A DNA stretch of 51,795 nt from a virus: the IMG/VR virus record IMGVR_UViG_3300034071_000552, positions 1-51,795 of that record; one strand, 5' to 3'. The translations under genes and the position numbers were made by a program. How positions within the stretch are numbered: position 1 is the stretch's first letter; each line of letters starts with the position of its first letter. A model generated the notes under the pieces. That model worked only from the letters and a program-made list of their open reading frames with translations. It was not told the origin of the DNA and ran no database searches. Positions 6,555 to 15,743 of the stretch are shown here, piece after piece.

Positions 6555-7076
6555 ATGCGTTCACCATACTGCTTCATGTGCAGGCCTGTTGGTGGAGTTA
6601 GATATGATTCGGTAAACAAAAGCGGCCTTGTTTTAAGTGCATCTTTAGAAGACCATACTACCACTAATAGACAGGCGGAGATAATCTCACTGCCACTAAA
6701 CTATTCTGGGGAGATACAAGTTGGAGACATCCTTCTAGTGCACCATAATACCTTTAGAAAATATTTTGATATGAAGGGAAGAGAAAAAAGCTCTCCTTCA
6801 TTTTTTAAAGACGATTTGTTTTTAATATTCCCAGACCAATACTTTATGTATAGTAGGGATGGAGTTTGGTATGCGCCAAGCCCTTACTGCTTTATGTCAT
6901 TGTGCGATGAGCCATTGACGGCTATAGTTGAGTATCCAAACATAGACATGATAAATTCAGGAATACTTAAAGGTGATAAGGTGGTATATCAACCAGACTC
7001 TGACTACGAGTTCAGAATAGACGATAAGAAATTGTACAGAATGTTTAATCGAAATATATGCATACAACTGACCTAA
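6555..7076 (+). CDS. Protein resembling two tandem GroES-like folds
   Basis: A 173-residue protein. Residues about 17-75 contain NKSGLVLSASLEDH, then a strand pair, then QVGDILLVHHNTFRKYFDMKG, closely paralleling SKSGLVLTAS...NEGDIVYYDK...DIRLDG of GroES from 718-981. Residues about 115-173 have KGDKVVYQPDSDYEFRIDD and a closing FNRNICIQL strand, again the end of a GroES barrel. The reading is a duplicated Cpn10-like fold, not a standard co-chaperonin. It overlaps the small-terminase gene by 19 nt, so it may serve assembly, but that is inference. It could instead be an unrelated beta-barrel structural protein. Confidence 0.72.
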   Translation: MRSPYCFMCRPVGGVRYDSVNKSGLVLSASLEDHTTTNRQAEIISLPLNYSGEIQVGDILLVHHNTFRKYFDMKGREKSSPSFFKDDLFLIFPDQYFMYSRDGVWYAPSPYCFMSLCDEPLTAIVEYPNIDMINSGILKGDKVVYQPDSDYEFRIDDKKLYRMFNRNICIQLT

Positions 7077-7342
7077 GAGAAGAGATTATAAAAGCTGGAA
7101 GAATAGCTGTAAAGGAATTAATAAAAGTGGCCAAGGAAGCCATTATAACCAACGATGAAGATAATCTATCAGCTGATAAGCTAAAGAGCGCTGCACAGGC
7201 TAAAAGAATAGCAATAGAGGATGCGTTTGCCATACTAGATAAGATAGATGCGCAAGAAAGCGCTATTGGATTAAGTAATAACACTGCCGATAGCAGGATA
7301 GTTGATACTAAGGGATTTGCAGAAAAGAGGTCATCTAAATAA
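7058..7342 (+). CDS. Candidate terminase small subunit
   Basis: A 94-residue helical protein with a pattern seen in small proteins next to TerL in Bacteroidota phages: EIIKAGRIAVKELIKVAKEAI, then SADKLKSAAQAKRIAIEDAFAIL. Its stop overlaps the start of the large terminase by 1 nt. The small subunit normally recognises packaging sites and stimulates the motor. Assignment rests on position, size and helical make-up; no helix-turn-helix is certain. Confidence 0.68.
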   Translation: MHTTDLREEIIKAGRIAVKELIKVAKEAIITNDEDNLSADKLKSAAQAKRIAIEDAFAILDKIDAQESAIGLSNNTADSRIVDTKGFAEKRSSK

Positions 7343-9561
7343 TGTACAAGATAGAAAAAGATATAGTACCATCAAGCATAAAAGCTTCTAGAAATTCTAG
7401 GGGCATGTGGACTTATGGGTACAATAAAGAGTTTGATATAATTGTAATATCTAAGGATGGCACAATTGGAGATATTTATAATATAAATGATTTATTGATA
7501 GCTTTGCCAAAAGAAAAAAAATGCGAAGCTAACGAAGAAGGTACATGGGCTCCTCATGAAATACCAAAAGAATTAGCATCAATAAAGTCTCAAGCAGAAT
7601 GGAATGTTAGAACAAACGAGTTTAAATCAAAATACATAGACTATATAGAAGGCGAGTTTGATAAGAGAGCTAATGGGTACTGGTTTTCAAACAAAGGGAT
7701 ACCAACATATTTAACTGGGAGCCACTACATGTACTTGCAGTGGACTAAGATAGATGTTGGGTTGCCAGAGTTCAGGGAAAGTAATAGGATATTTTACATT
7801 TTCTGGGAGGCGTGTAAGGCTGATAGCAGATGTTATGGTATATGCTACCTAAAGAACAGAAGAAGTGGGTTCTCGTTTATGTCAGGTAGCGAATGCAGTA
7901 ACATTGGAACAATTACCAGAGATGCTAGATTAGGGATATTAAGTAAAACTGGTGCTGATGCTAAGAAGTTATTTACGGAGAAAGTAGTGCCAATGGGGCT
8001 TAATTATCCGTTTTTCTTTAGGCCAATTCAAGATGGTATGGACAGACCTAAAATGGAGATATCATATAGGGTTCCAGCTAGTAGATTGACGAGAAAAACA
8101 ATGTTCAGTACAGACGAAGAAGAGTTAGATGGATTGAATACAGTAATTGACTGGCAGTCTACCACAGACAACAGTTACGATGGTGCCAAGCTTAAATTTT
8201 TGCTTCAGGATGAGTCGGGTAAATGGGTCAAGCCTGAAAATATATTAAATAACTGGAAGGTAACGAAGACATGTTTAAGACTAGGTAAGAATATTGTTGG
8301 TAAATGTATGATGGGTAGTACCAGTAATGCGTTATCGAAGGGTGGAGCTGAGTTTAAGGAGTTATTTGAAAAGTCAAACCCAAGGGTAAGGAACAACAAC
8401 GGACAGACTACCAGTGGGTTATATGCGTTATTTATACCTATGGAATGGAACTTTGAGGGGTATATAGATAAATGGGGGTTCCCTATACTAGAGGTAGCTA
8501 AAGGCAAATCTGTTGAAACTTCAGATGGAGAGTCTGTTTCTATAGGAGTAATAGAACATTGGAATAATGAAGTTGAGTCACTAAAGAATGACTCAGACGC
8601 ATTGAACGAACACTATAGGCAGTTCCCAAGAACAGAGAGTCATGCTTTTAGGGATGAGAGTATAAGCAGCCTATTTAACCTTACAAAAATATATCAGCAG
8701 ATAGATTATAACGAGGGTATGATAGAGGGTAGGACTTTAACTAGAGGATATTTCAGCTGGTATAATGGCGAGAAAGATACAAAAGTTATTTGGACTCCTG
8801 ATAATAAAGGAAGATTTTTAGTATCATGGATTCCTCCAGCACACCTGCAAAATAATGTAGCCGTAAGAAATAATTTAAGGTACCCACTGAATGAGCATCT
8901 AGGTATTTTTGGATGCGATAGTTATGACATATCTGGAGTAGTTGGTGGTGGAGGTTCAAATGGAGCGTTACACGGGCTGACTAAGTTTCACATGGAACAA
9001 GTTCCTACAAACCATTTCTTCCTTGAATACATATCTAGGCCTCAAACAGCGGAGATATTTTACGAGGATGTAATAATGGCAATTCATTTTTATGGGATGC
9101 AAATTTTGGCAGAGAATAATAAACCTAGATTACTATACCACTTAAAGAATAGAGGATATAGGCCATTTAGCATGAATAGGCCAGATAAACCACTGATAAA
9201 ATTGTCAGTAACAGAAAGAGAACTAGGTGGGATACCGAATACGAGCGAAGACGTAAAGCAGGCACACGCAGATGCCATACAGACATACATAGAAAAATAT
9301 GTTGGGTACGACTTAGACGGCACCTATAGAGACTCAGAAGAAATTGGCGATATGTTTTTTAATAAAACACTACAATCTTGGGCTAAATTTGATATAAACA
9401 ATAGAACTAAATTTGATGCTGCAATAAGTAGCGGACTTGCAATAATGGCTGGACAGCGTCATTTGTACGTTCCAAAGACTGAGAATACAAAAATAAGTAT
9501 TAAATTTGCGAAGTATGACAATTCTGGTAGAACTAGTCAGCTATTAAATAATGAGAGATAA
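7342..9561 (+). CDS. terL: Terminase large subunit (DNA packaging ATPase-nuclease)
   Basis: A 739-residue protein of the long TerL type found in Bacteroidota podoviruses. It pumps DNA into the prohead and cuts concatemers. Seen: a divergent Walker A (LKNRRSGFSFM near 170-180), Walker B KFLLQDES near 285-292 with the catalytic Asp-Glu, and an RNase-H-like nuclease domain with FGCDSYD (Asp near 526), a mid-domain PRLLYHLKNRGYRPF, and a late acidic site near FDINNRTKFDAA (about 683-694). The gene is coupled to the small subunit and overlaps the portal gene by 11 nt. The N-terminal ~90 residues are an extension whose role is not clear. Confidence 0.93.
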   Translation: MYKIEKDIVPSSIKASRNSRGMWTYGYNKEFDIIVISKDGTIGDIYNINDLLIALPKEKKCEANEEGTWAPHEIPKELASIKSQAEWNVRTNEFKSKYIDYIEGEFDKRANGYWFSNKGIPTYLTGSHYMYLQWTKIDVGLPEFRESNRIFYIFWEACKADSRCYGICYLKNRRSGFSFMSGSECSNIGTITRDARLGILSKTGADAKKLFTEKVVPMGLNYPFFFRPIQDGMDRPKMEISYRVPASRLTRKTMFSTDEEELDGLNTVIDWQSTTDNSYDGAKLKFLLQDESGKWVKPENILNNWKVTKTCLRLGKNIVGKCMMGSTSNALSKGGAEFKELFEKSNPRVRNNNGQTTSGLYALFIPMEWNFEGYIDKWGFPILEVAKGKSVETSDGESVSIGVIEHWNNEVESLKNDSDALNEHYRQFPRTESHAFRDESISSLFNLTKIYQQIDYNEGMIEGRTLTRGYFSWYNGEKDTKVIWTPDNKGRFLVSWIPPAHLQNNVAVRNNLRYPLNEHLGIFGCDSYDISGVVGGGGSNGALHGLTKFHMEQVPTNHFFLEYISRPQTAEIFYEDVIMAIHFYGMQILAENNKPRLLYHLKNRGYRPFSMNRPDKPLIKLSVTERELGGIPNTSEDVKQAHADAIQTYIEKYVGYDLDGTYRDSEEIGDMFFNKTLQSWAKFDINNRTKFDAAISSGLAIMAGQRHLYVPKTENTKISIKFAKYDNSGRTSQLLNNER

Positions 9562-11971
9562 AAAAAATATATCAATTCCGAAACAACCATTCCCTAGTGC
9601 AAACGTAAAAGATTCAATAAAGGCTACTGAAGAGTATGGATTAAAGATAGGTAAAGCAATACAGCACGAATGGTTTCAAGAGGGCGGAGGTACTTGTAAG
9701 TTTTTTACTAGATGGACAGACTTCCATAACACTAGGCTATATGCTAGAGGTGAGCAGCCTATTCAGAAGTATAAGAAAGGGTTTGGAGAAGACTTGTCGC
9801 ATATAAACATGGACTGGACTCCAGTTCCAATTATCCCAAAGTTTGTTGACATCGTTGTAAACGGTATGTCAGATAGAACCTTTAGTACAAAGGCTAGAGC
9901 TGTTGATGCTATGTCTGCTGAAGGAAGGAATAAGTACCAACAAATGGTTAAGTCTCAAATGGTAGCAAAGCCTTTCTTGCAGTTAATGAAAGATAAGTTT
10001 GGGGTTGATAATTTTAAGGTTCCTCCAGACGAATTGCCAGAAACGAATGACGAGCTTGCTTTGTTCATGCAAATGAAGTATAAGCCGAGGATAGAAATAG
10101 CTGAGGAGACAGCTATTGATACAATATTTGAATTAAACAATTATGAAAATCTAAGAGATAAGTTTCACTACGACTTAACAACTCTTGGTATTGGGATAGG
10201 TAAGCATACATTTAATATTAATGATGGTATTAGAATTGAGTATGTTGACCCAGCAACAGTCGTTCATTCATACACAGAGTCTCCTACATTCTCTGATTGT
10301 TTTTATTGGGGAGAAGTTAAGACAGTGCATGTAAGTGAGCTATTGAAACTAGACCCAGATATGGATGAAGAAGAGTTAGAGGAAGCGGTAAGAGGTGGGC
10401 AGGAATTTGGTGATTACTATATAGGTATGGCAAAATACAGAGAAAGTGTTTTCCAAAAAGATACTGTAACATTACTATACTTTAATTATAAAACAGCTAA
10501 CAGCATTGTTCATAAGAAAAAGAAATTAAATAATGGAGGAGAGAAGGTAGTTAAGAAAGACGATAGTTTTAATCCAGAGCCAAATGAGAATTTTGAAAAG
10601 ATAGACAAAAAGATTGAGGTATGGTATGAAGGCGTAATGACGCTAGGGTCAAATATGCTTATCAAATGGGAGCTTTGCAAGAATATGGTAAGACCAGATG
10701 CCGCAATACAAAAGACATATTCAAACTATGTAGCATGTGCCCCAAGAATTTATAAGGGAGAGATTGAGTCTTTAACTAAGCGAATGATTCCTTTTGCAGA
10801 CTTAATACAGATGACGCATTTAAAGTTGCAGCAGGTATTAAGCAGAATTGTTCCAGATGGTGTGTTTATAGATGCAGACGGTATTAATGAAGTTGACTTA
10901 GGGAATGGGGGTTCATATACTCCAGAGGATGCATTAAACATGTACTTCACAACTGGTAGTGTTATTGGGCGTTCATACACTCAGGATGGTGAATTGAATC
11001 ATGGTAAGATACCTATCCAAGAGTTAAATAGTAACAATGGACAGGGTAAAATAAATAGCTTAACTAGCACTTATAATCATTACTTAGGTATGATTAGAGA
11101 TGTGACAGGGTTAAATGAAGCAAGAGATGCAAGTACCCCTGACCCAAATAGTTTGGTGGGGCTTCAAAAGTTAGCTGCTGCAAATAGTAATACAGCGACT
11201 AGGCACATTCTAAATGCCAGCGTATATATTACAAAGATGTTAAGTGAGGCTATATCATATAGGATTGCTGATGTGTTAGAATACTCTGATAATAGAGAAG
11301 AGTTCGCAATGCAGATTGGTAAGTACAATTATGACATGCTAGATGAGATAAAAGCATTGCCATTGCATAGCTTCGGAATCTTCTTAGAGGTATCACCAGA
11401 CTCAGAGCAAGAAAATCAATTAGAGAATAATATTGGTGTTGCATTGAAAGTAGGGCAGATTAATCTTGAGGATGCTATTGACATCCGAAACATGAAAAAT
11501 ATAAAGCTTGCTAACGAATTGTTGAAGCAAAGAAGAAAGTCAAGAGATAAGCAGCGAATGGATGAGCAGAAGCAGGCTATGGAGCAGCAAACTCAAGGAA
11601 ATATTCAATCAGCACAAGCATCTAGCCAAGCAAAAGCTCAGTCTCTACAGATTGAAGCGCAAGTTAAAATGCAAGTAATTCAAGCTCAATCTCAGGCAGA
11701 CATGGCTAAGATGGAAAGAGAAGCTCAATTAAAACTTGAGTTGATGAACCAAGAGTTTGAAATGCAGATGAGATTGAAGCAAGCAGAGATAGAGTTGGTT
11801 AATGGAAGAGACATGAAGAAGGAAGAAGCTAAAGATAATAGAACAAAAATACAAGCAACACAGCAATCAAAATTAATAGAGCAAAGACAAAACAAAGCGC
11901 CATCTGTAGACTTTGAGTCAAACGAGGATTCTTTAGACGGATTTAGTCTTGGAGAGTTTGAACCGAGGTAG
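9551..11971 (+). CDS. Portal protein
   Basis: An 806-residue protein directly after TerL. The family forms the dodecameric gate at the capsid vertex. Seen: an N-terminal domain with KFFTRWTDFHNTRLYARGEQ, a central part with MIPFADLIQMTHLKLQQVLSR and an Asp/Gly-rich segment (VDLGNGGSYTPEDAL), and RDVTGLNEARD near residue 516, typical of portal proteins in this phage group. From about residue 660 the chain is a long Gln/Lys/Glu-rich helix, as in portal barrel or crown regions, ending in an acidic tail. A separate protease or MuF domain is not seen. The promoter for the scaffold gene starts at its stop codon. Confidence 0.9.
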   Translation: MRDKKNISIPKQPFPSANVKDSIKATEEYGLKIGKAIQHEWFQEGGGTCKFFTRWTDFHNTRLYARGEQPIQKYKKGFGEDLSHINMDWTPVPIIPKFVDIVVNGMSDRTFSTKARAVDAMSAEGRNKYQQMVKSQMVAKPFLQLMKDKFGVDNFKVPPDELPETNDELALFMQMKYKPRIEIAEETAIDTIFELNNYENLRDKFHYDLTTLGIGIGKHTFNINDGIRIEYVDPATVVHSYTESPTFSDCFYWGEVKTVHVSELLKLDPDMDEEELEEAVRGGQEFGDYYIGMAKYRESVFQKDTVTLLYFNYKTANSIVHKKKKLNNGGEKVVKKDDSFNPEPNENFEKIDKKIEVWYEGVMTLGSNMLIKWELCKNMVRPDAAIQKTYSNYVACAPRIYKGEIESLTKRMIPFADLIQMTHLKLQQVLSRIVPDGVFIDADGINEVDLGNGGSYTPEDALNMYFTTGSVIGRSYTQDGELNHGKIPIQELNSNNGQGKINSLTSTYNHYLGMIRDVTGLNEARDASTPDPNSLVGLQKLAAANSNTATRHILNASVYITKMLSEAISYRIADVLEYSDNREEFAMQIGKYNYDMLDEIKALPLHSFGIFLEVSPDSEQENQLENNIGVALKVGQINLEDAIDIRNMKNIKLANELLKQRRKSRDKQRMDEQKQAMEQQTQGNIQSAQASSQAKAQSLQIEAQVKMQVIQAQSQADMAKMEREAQLKLELMNQEFEMQMRLKQAEIELVNGRDMKKEEAKDNRTKIQATQQSKLIEQRQNKAPSVDFESNEDSLDGFSLGEFEPR

Positions 11972-12002
11972 TTGTTTATGTATGATATTAGTCATATATT
12001 TG
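11972..12002 (+). promoter_or_regulatory. Promoter before scaffold and capsid genes
   Basis: TTG at 11972-11974, a 20-nt spacer and TATATTTG at 11995-12002 fit the Bacteroidota consensus TTG-N17-23-TAnnTTTG. The box is inside the 14-nt sequence shared with 5399-5412. The start codon at 12020 is 17 nt downstream, leaving a short A/T leader. It would drive scaffold and major capsid protein expression. Confidence 0.65.
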
Positions 12003-12019
12003 CTAAAATTTAATATAAT

Positions 12020-13099
12020 ATGGAATTTACTAATGTAAAAATGGTTGATGATGAAGAAAAGTCATTATCAGAAAAAGAAGCTGATGTAATAGCTGCTGCA
12101 AAAGAAGAGGAAGTTGCCGTAGAGGCAGAACCTGAAGTAGCAGAAGAAGCTGAGGCGGAAGCAGAGTCAGAACTCAGCGAAACAAGTGTTCTTTCATTTA
12201 TTAAGAATAAGTTTAATAAAGAAGTAAATTCTTTAGAGGATTTATTTAACGAGAAAAAAGAAGCAGTAGATTTACCAGAGGATGTTTCGATGTACATGAA
12301 GTACAATAAAGAAACAGGGCGTGGTTTTGAAGACTTTATAAAAGCGAATAGGGACTTTACAAAAGAAGAACCTACAACCTTACTTAGAGAATACTTGGCT
12401 ATCATGAACCCAGAACTTGATGATGAAGACATGGAGTTTGAGATGGAGAAGTACGAGTATGACGAATTTGATGAAAAAAGAGAAATAGCTGCTAAAAAAG
12501 TAGCTTACAAAAAAGACCTTGCGGAAGCAATTGATTACTTTAATAAACAAAAGGAGCAGTACAAAATACCAGCAGCGTCTGTTGGGACTGGATTGCAAGA
12601 AGAGGAAAAAGAAGCGTATGAATTGTTTAAGCGGACACAATCGCAGGTGGCGACCTACGAGGAAGAGAATAATGCAAAAGTTGAATATTTTAAGCGGAAA
12701 ACTGATGAGTTGCTTAACGAGAAATTTAAAGGTTTTGAATTTCAAATTGATGGCAAAAATTTAGTATACAAGCCTTCAGATATTGCTAAAATCAAAGAGC
12801 AACAATCTAACATTGGCACATTTATTAGTAGCCATGTTGGAGAAAACGGATTGCTTAAAAATGCAGAGGCTTACCATAAAGCGATGGTGATGGCTTCTAA
12901 CCCAGACATGATGGCTAAATTTTTCTATGAGCAAGGGGCAGCAGATGCTACCACAAACTTTGCAAAAGATAGTAAAAATATAGATATGTCAGGAACTAGA
13001 AGTTCACCGCAATCAATTTCAAAGGGTGGCCTAAGTGTTAAAATGGTTGAAGATGACGATGATTATTCTCTGAAAATAAGCAGAAACAGAAATAATTAA
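12020..13099 (+). CDS. Capsid scaffolding protein (candidate)
   Basis: A 359-residue acidic protein between portal and major capsid protein, the usual place for the scaffold that shapes the prohead. The N-terminus is very rich in Glu, Ala and Ser (residues about 10-60), followed by helical, charged sequence (KEEAYELF-like and FKRKTDELLNEKFKG regions), and the C-terminus has a charged segment with a basic end (KISRNRNN). No enzymatic motif is seen. The family is recognised by context and composition only. It shares a promoter with the capsid gene 26 nt downstream. Confidence 0.82.
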   Translation: MEFTNVKMVDDEEKSLSEKEADVIAAAKEEEVAVEAEPEVAEEAEAEAESELSETSVLSFIKNKFNKEVNSLEDLFNEKKEAVDLPEDVSMYMKYNKETGRGFEDFIKANRDFTKEEPTTLLREYLAIMNPELDDEDMEFEMEKYEYDEFDEKREIAAKKVAYKKDLAEAIDYFNKQKEQYKIPAASVGTGLQEEEKEAYELFKRTQSQVATYEEENNAKVEYFKRKTDELLNEKFKGFEFQIDGKNLVYKPSDIAKIKEQQSNIGTFISSHVGENGLLKNAEAYHKAMVMASNPDMMAKFFYEQGAADATTNFAKDSKNIDMSGTRSSPQSISKGGLSVKMVEDDDDYSLKISRNRNN

Positions 13100-13124
13100 C
13101 AATTAAAAACAAAAAACCAAAAAA

Positions 13125-14576
13125 ATGGCAGGTACATTATCATTAACCCCTACTTATGGATTAACGCCAACAGCGCAGAAAATCCCAGTATCAACAAACT
13201 ATATTAAGGATTTCAATTTCCTTAATCAATATTTACCAGAGCAGTATCAAAAAGAATTTGAGCGCTATGGTAACAGAAGCGTAGCATCATTCTTGAGAAT
13301 GTTAAGCGCAGAGATTCCATTTGCATCAGACTTAATCAAATGGTCAGAGCAAGGTCGTTTACACACAAAATACACTGACGTTTGGACTACTTCGGCAGTA
13401 GGTGCAAAAACAGCTGCTGTACAATTTAATGCGCAAACTGGTAAGCCTGTTAATTTCAGAAAAGGTCAAACAGTTTTAATTTCTCAAAACTCAGGTTCAG
13501 CAACAAATAAAGGTATTATTACAGAGGTTGCAGCAAGCGGGTTGACATTTGATGTAGCTTTTTATGAAGCAAGCCAAGCTATTATAGCAGGTACTGCATC
13601 TACAAACTTATGTACTGTATTTGTTTATGGTTCAGAGTTTAGAAAAGGTACTGCTGGGATGGAGGGTAGCTTAGAAGCTAAATCCGATTTCTTTGACAAC
13701 AAGCCAATTATCATTAAAGAAAACTATGAAGTTAGTGGTTCTGATATGGCTCAAATTGGTTGGGTAGAAGTATCTGACGAAACAGGTGGCGGAGGTTACT
13801 TATGGTATTTAAAGTCATCTCATGAAACTCGTACTCGTTTTGAAGACTACTTGGAAATGAGTATGGTTGAAGGTAAGATAGCAGAAGCAAACTCTGGGGC
13901 ATTAAATACTCAGTCAGTTAATGCAGCTGGGTCAAACATTATTACAGGTGGTGGCACTGGTGCAACTAGCGTTGGTACTAAAGGTTTATTCTCTGAAGTA
14001 GAGAACAGAGGTAACGTGTGGAGCGGTGGTAACCCGAACACATTAAATGACTTCGATGCAGTTATCCAAAGATTAGATAAGCAAGGTGCGATTCAAGAGA
14101 ATGCAATTTTCTTAAACCGTCAGTTTAGCTTTGATATTGATGATATGTTAGCAGCTCAAAGCGCAAGCGCTATGGGTGGTTCTAGCTTCGGATTGTTCGA
14201 TAACGATAAGGATATGGCTTTAAACTTAGGTTTCTCTGGTTTCCGTAGAGGTTATGATTTCTACAAAACAGACTGGAAATACTTAAATGACGCTCAAACT
14301 CGTGGAGACTTAGTAGCAGGAGCCGTGAATGGAGTATTAGTTCCAGCAGGTTCAACTAATGTTTACGACCAAGTTTTAGGCAAAAATGCTAAACGTCCAT
14401 TCTTACACGTTAGATATCGTAAGAGTGAAGTTGAGGATAGAAAATATAAATCATGGGTTACAGGCGGAGCAGGTGGCGCATCTAATAGCGATACAGACTC
14501 TATGAAAGTTAATTTCTTATCTGAAAGAGCACTTTGCGTATTAGGAGCTAATAACTTCTTTATCTTTAAAAACTAA
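13125..14576 (+). CDS. Major capsid protein
   Basis: A 483-residue protein after the scaffold gene. It starts MAGTLSLTPTYG and has FLRMLSAEIPFASDLIKW followed by EQGRLHTKYTDV (about residues 56-86), a segment conserved in capsid proteins of crAss-like and related podoviruses, which have the HK97 fold. The middle carries a long loop with beta-rich and Gly/Thr-rich sequence; the C-terminus (FLSERALCVLGANNFFIFKN) is typical of the fold's core. Its start has a very A-rich leader, suited to high expression in Bacteroidota. A strong hairpin follows the stop. Confidence 0.92.
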   Translation: MAGTLSLTPTYGLTPTAQKIPVSTNYIKDFNFLNQYLPEQYQKEFERYGNRSVASFLRMLSAEIPFASDLIKWSEQGRLHTKYTDVWTTSAVGAKTAAVQFNAQTGKPVNFRKGQTVLISQNSGSATNKGIITEVAASGLTFDVAFYEASQAIIAGTASTNLCTVFVYGSEFRKGTAGMEGSLEAKSDFFDNKPIIIKENYEVSGSDMAQIGWVEVSDETGGGGYLWYLKSSHETRTRFEDYLEMSMVEGKIAEANSGALNTQSVNAAGSNIITGGGTGATSVGTKGLFSEVENRGNVWSGGNPNTLNDFDAVIQRLDKQGAIQENAIFLNRQFSFDIDDMLAAQSASAMGGSSFGLFDNDKDMALNLGFSGFRRGYDFYKTDWKYLNDAQTRGDLVAGAVNGVLVPAGSTNVYDQVLGKNAKRPFLHVRYRKSEVEDRKYKSWVTGGAGGASNSDTDSMKVNFLSERALCVLGANNFFIFKN

Positions 14577-14585
14577 TAAATAACA

Positions 14586-14621
14586 AATAATGAGTGGCAG
14601 GTGATTCTGTCACTCATTATT
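14586..14621 (+). terminator. Strong hairpin after the capsid gene
   Basis: Arms 14586-14600 and 14607-14621 form 15 base pairs (one G-T wobble) around the 6-nt loop GTGATT, 9 nt after the capsid stop. No T-run follows, so this may be a partial terminator, an RNA-stabilising or processing hairpin that lets capsid mRNA exceed that of downstream genes, or both. Confidence 0.75.
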
Positions 14622-14638
14622 AAATTAAATTAAATAAA

Positions 14639-15394
14639 ATGAAATCGACAAAAAAAACACAAGTAGGGAAAGACAAAACGTATGTATTGACAGGCAATAG
14701 CTCGCCAATATGTTTCATGTTACAATCAAAAAATAGTAGGAGTTCTCCGTTGCTATACTTCGATGAAGAGACTAACGAAAACAGAGCATTAAGATATGCT
14801 AAAAATCAGAAGAGTCCATTTGAAGATGAGCAAGACGGGAATGCAATATTAGAGCATGTAATGTTTGAAGACGGTTCGCTTCATGTTCCATACACAAACC
14901 CAACACTACAAAAGTTCTTAGACATCCATCCAGCCAACGGTTCCTTATTTAAAGAGTTAGACCACGAGGCTATAGCAAAGGATGAAAAAGATGCTTTATT
15001 AAAGGAGATAGATGCATTGGTAACTGCTAAGGGATTAGAAGTATCAGTGGCAGAATCTGTTTTAAGAGTATATGCTGGAGCAAATGTAGATAGCATGACT
15101 ACGAGTGAAATAAAAAGGGACATATTGATATACGCCAAGAAAAGCCCTAGAGAGTTCTTAGAAGCCCTAGAAGACCCTACGCTAACATTAGACAATACTG
15201 TAGCTAGGTCATTCGCTGAAGGTATATTCATAACAAAAAACAACGGTAGAGATATCTATTACAACTTAGAAAACAACAAGTTGAAGTTATTGACAATACC
15301 TTCTGGGGAAACAGCAGAGCAAGCATTAAGTGCGTTCTTCTTAACAACAAAAGGACTTGAAGTAATGAAGATGGTTGAAAGTAAGTTGAATTAA
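14639..15394 (+). CDS. Conserved-type structural/accessory protein after capsid
   Basis: A 251-residue protein starting MKSTKKTQVGKDKTY. The first ~100 residues look beta-rich (TYVLTGNSSPICFMLQSKN, then FEDGSLHVPYTNPTLQKFLDIHP); the middle is helical and acidic (KDEKDALLKEIDALV); the end resembles a small helical domain. Proteins of this size and layout directly follow the capsid gene in many Bacteroidota phages and are thought to be head accessory or completion proteins. No enzymatic motif is seen; the head role is inferred from position. Confidence 0.75.
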   Translation: MKSTKKTQVGKDKTYVLTGNSSPICFMLQSKNSRSSPLLYFDEETNENRALRYAKNQKSPFEDEQDGNAILEHVMFEDGSLHVPYTNPTLQKFLDIHPANGSLFKELDHEAIAKDEKDALLKEIDALVTAKGLEVSVAESVLRVYAGANVDSMTTSEIKRDILIYAKKSPREFLEALEDPTLTLDNTVARSFAEGIFITKNNGRDIYYNLENNKLKLLTIPSGETAEQALSAFFLTTKGLEVMKMVESKLN

Positions 15395-15404
15395 TATATC
15401 TTTG
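15375..15404 (+). promoter_or_regulatory. Promoter TTG-N19-TATCTTTG
   Basis: TTG at 15375-15377 and TATCTTTG at 15397-15404 have a 19-nt spacer, fitting the Bacteroidota consensus. The box lies just after the stop of 14639-15394, and the next start (15443) is 38 nt downstream, leaving a short A-rich leader. Confidence 0.6.
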
Positions 15405-15442
15405 CATAACAACTTAACAATTTTAAAAAAAAATAAAAAAAA

Positions 15443-15739
15443 ATGAAAAAATTTCTTATATTTACTGTAACAAATACAGGCTCAAAGGTAATGCTTGGTC
15501 TTGATAATATAGCATGGATAAAGGTAGTTAGTGGAACTGTAATGGAGATTTACTACACGGGTAGTGCTACATTAAAGACAACAATAACTTTTACTACTTC
15601 AGATACTACATACTCTGCTCACTATGCAGTTATGCAAGCGATTAGCGATTCCTTAATTTCTGCTAATCAGCCATCAGGAGCATACCCAGTTCCTCCATTG
15701 CCATTAAATAACACAATTACAAACGTAGTATACGCATAA
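15443..15739 (+). CDS. Small virion protein, paralogue of the C-terminus of the next gene
   Basis: A 98-residue beta-rich protein (MKKFLIFTVTNTGSKV...) with GLDNIAWIKV and HYAVMQAISDSL. The same pattern (GLEDITTVEIL...HYAVMQAISNAF) ends the protein at 15744, so this is a stand-alone copy of that domain. The family was not recognised. Its place between head and neck genes, and the fusion of the same domain to surface modules next door, suggest that it binds the capsid or neck. Confidence 0.72.
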   Translation: MKKFLIFTVTNTGSKVMLGLDNIAWIKVVSGTVMEIYYTGSATLKTTITFTTSDTTYSAHYAVMQAISDSLISANQPSGAYPVPPLPLNNTITNVVYA

Positions 15740-15743
15740 TAAT

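Noticed and set aside
12010-12432. Serine-rich minus-strand frame
   Set aside because: It is the complement of the acidic Glu/Ala-rich start of the scaffold gene.
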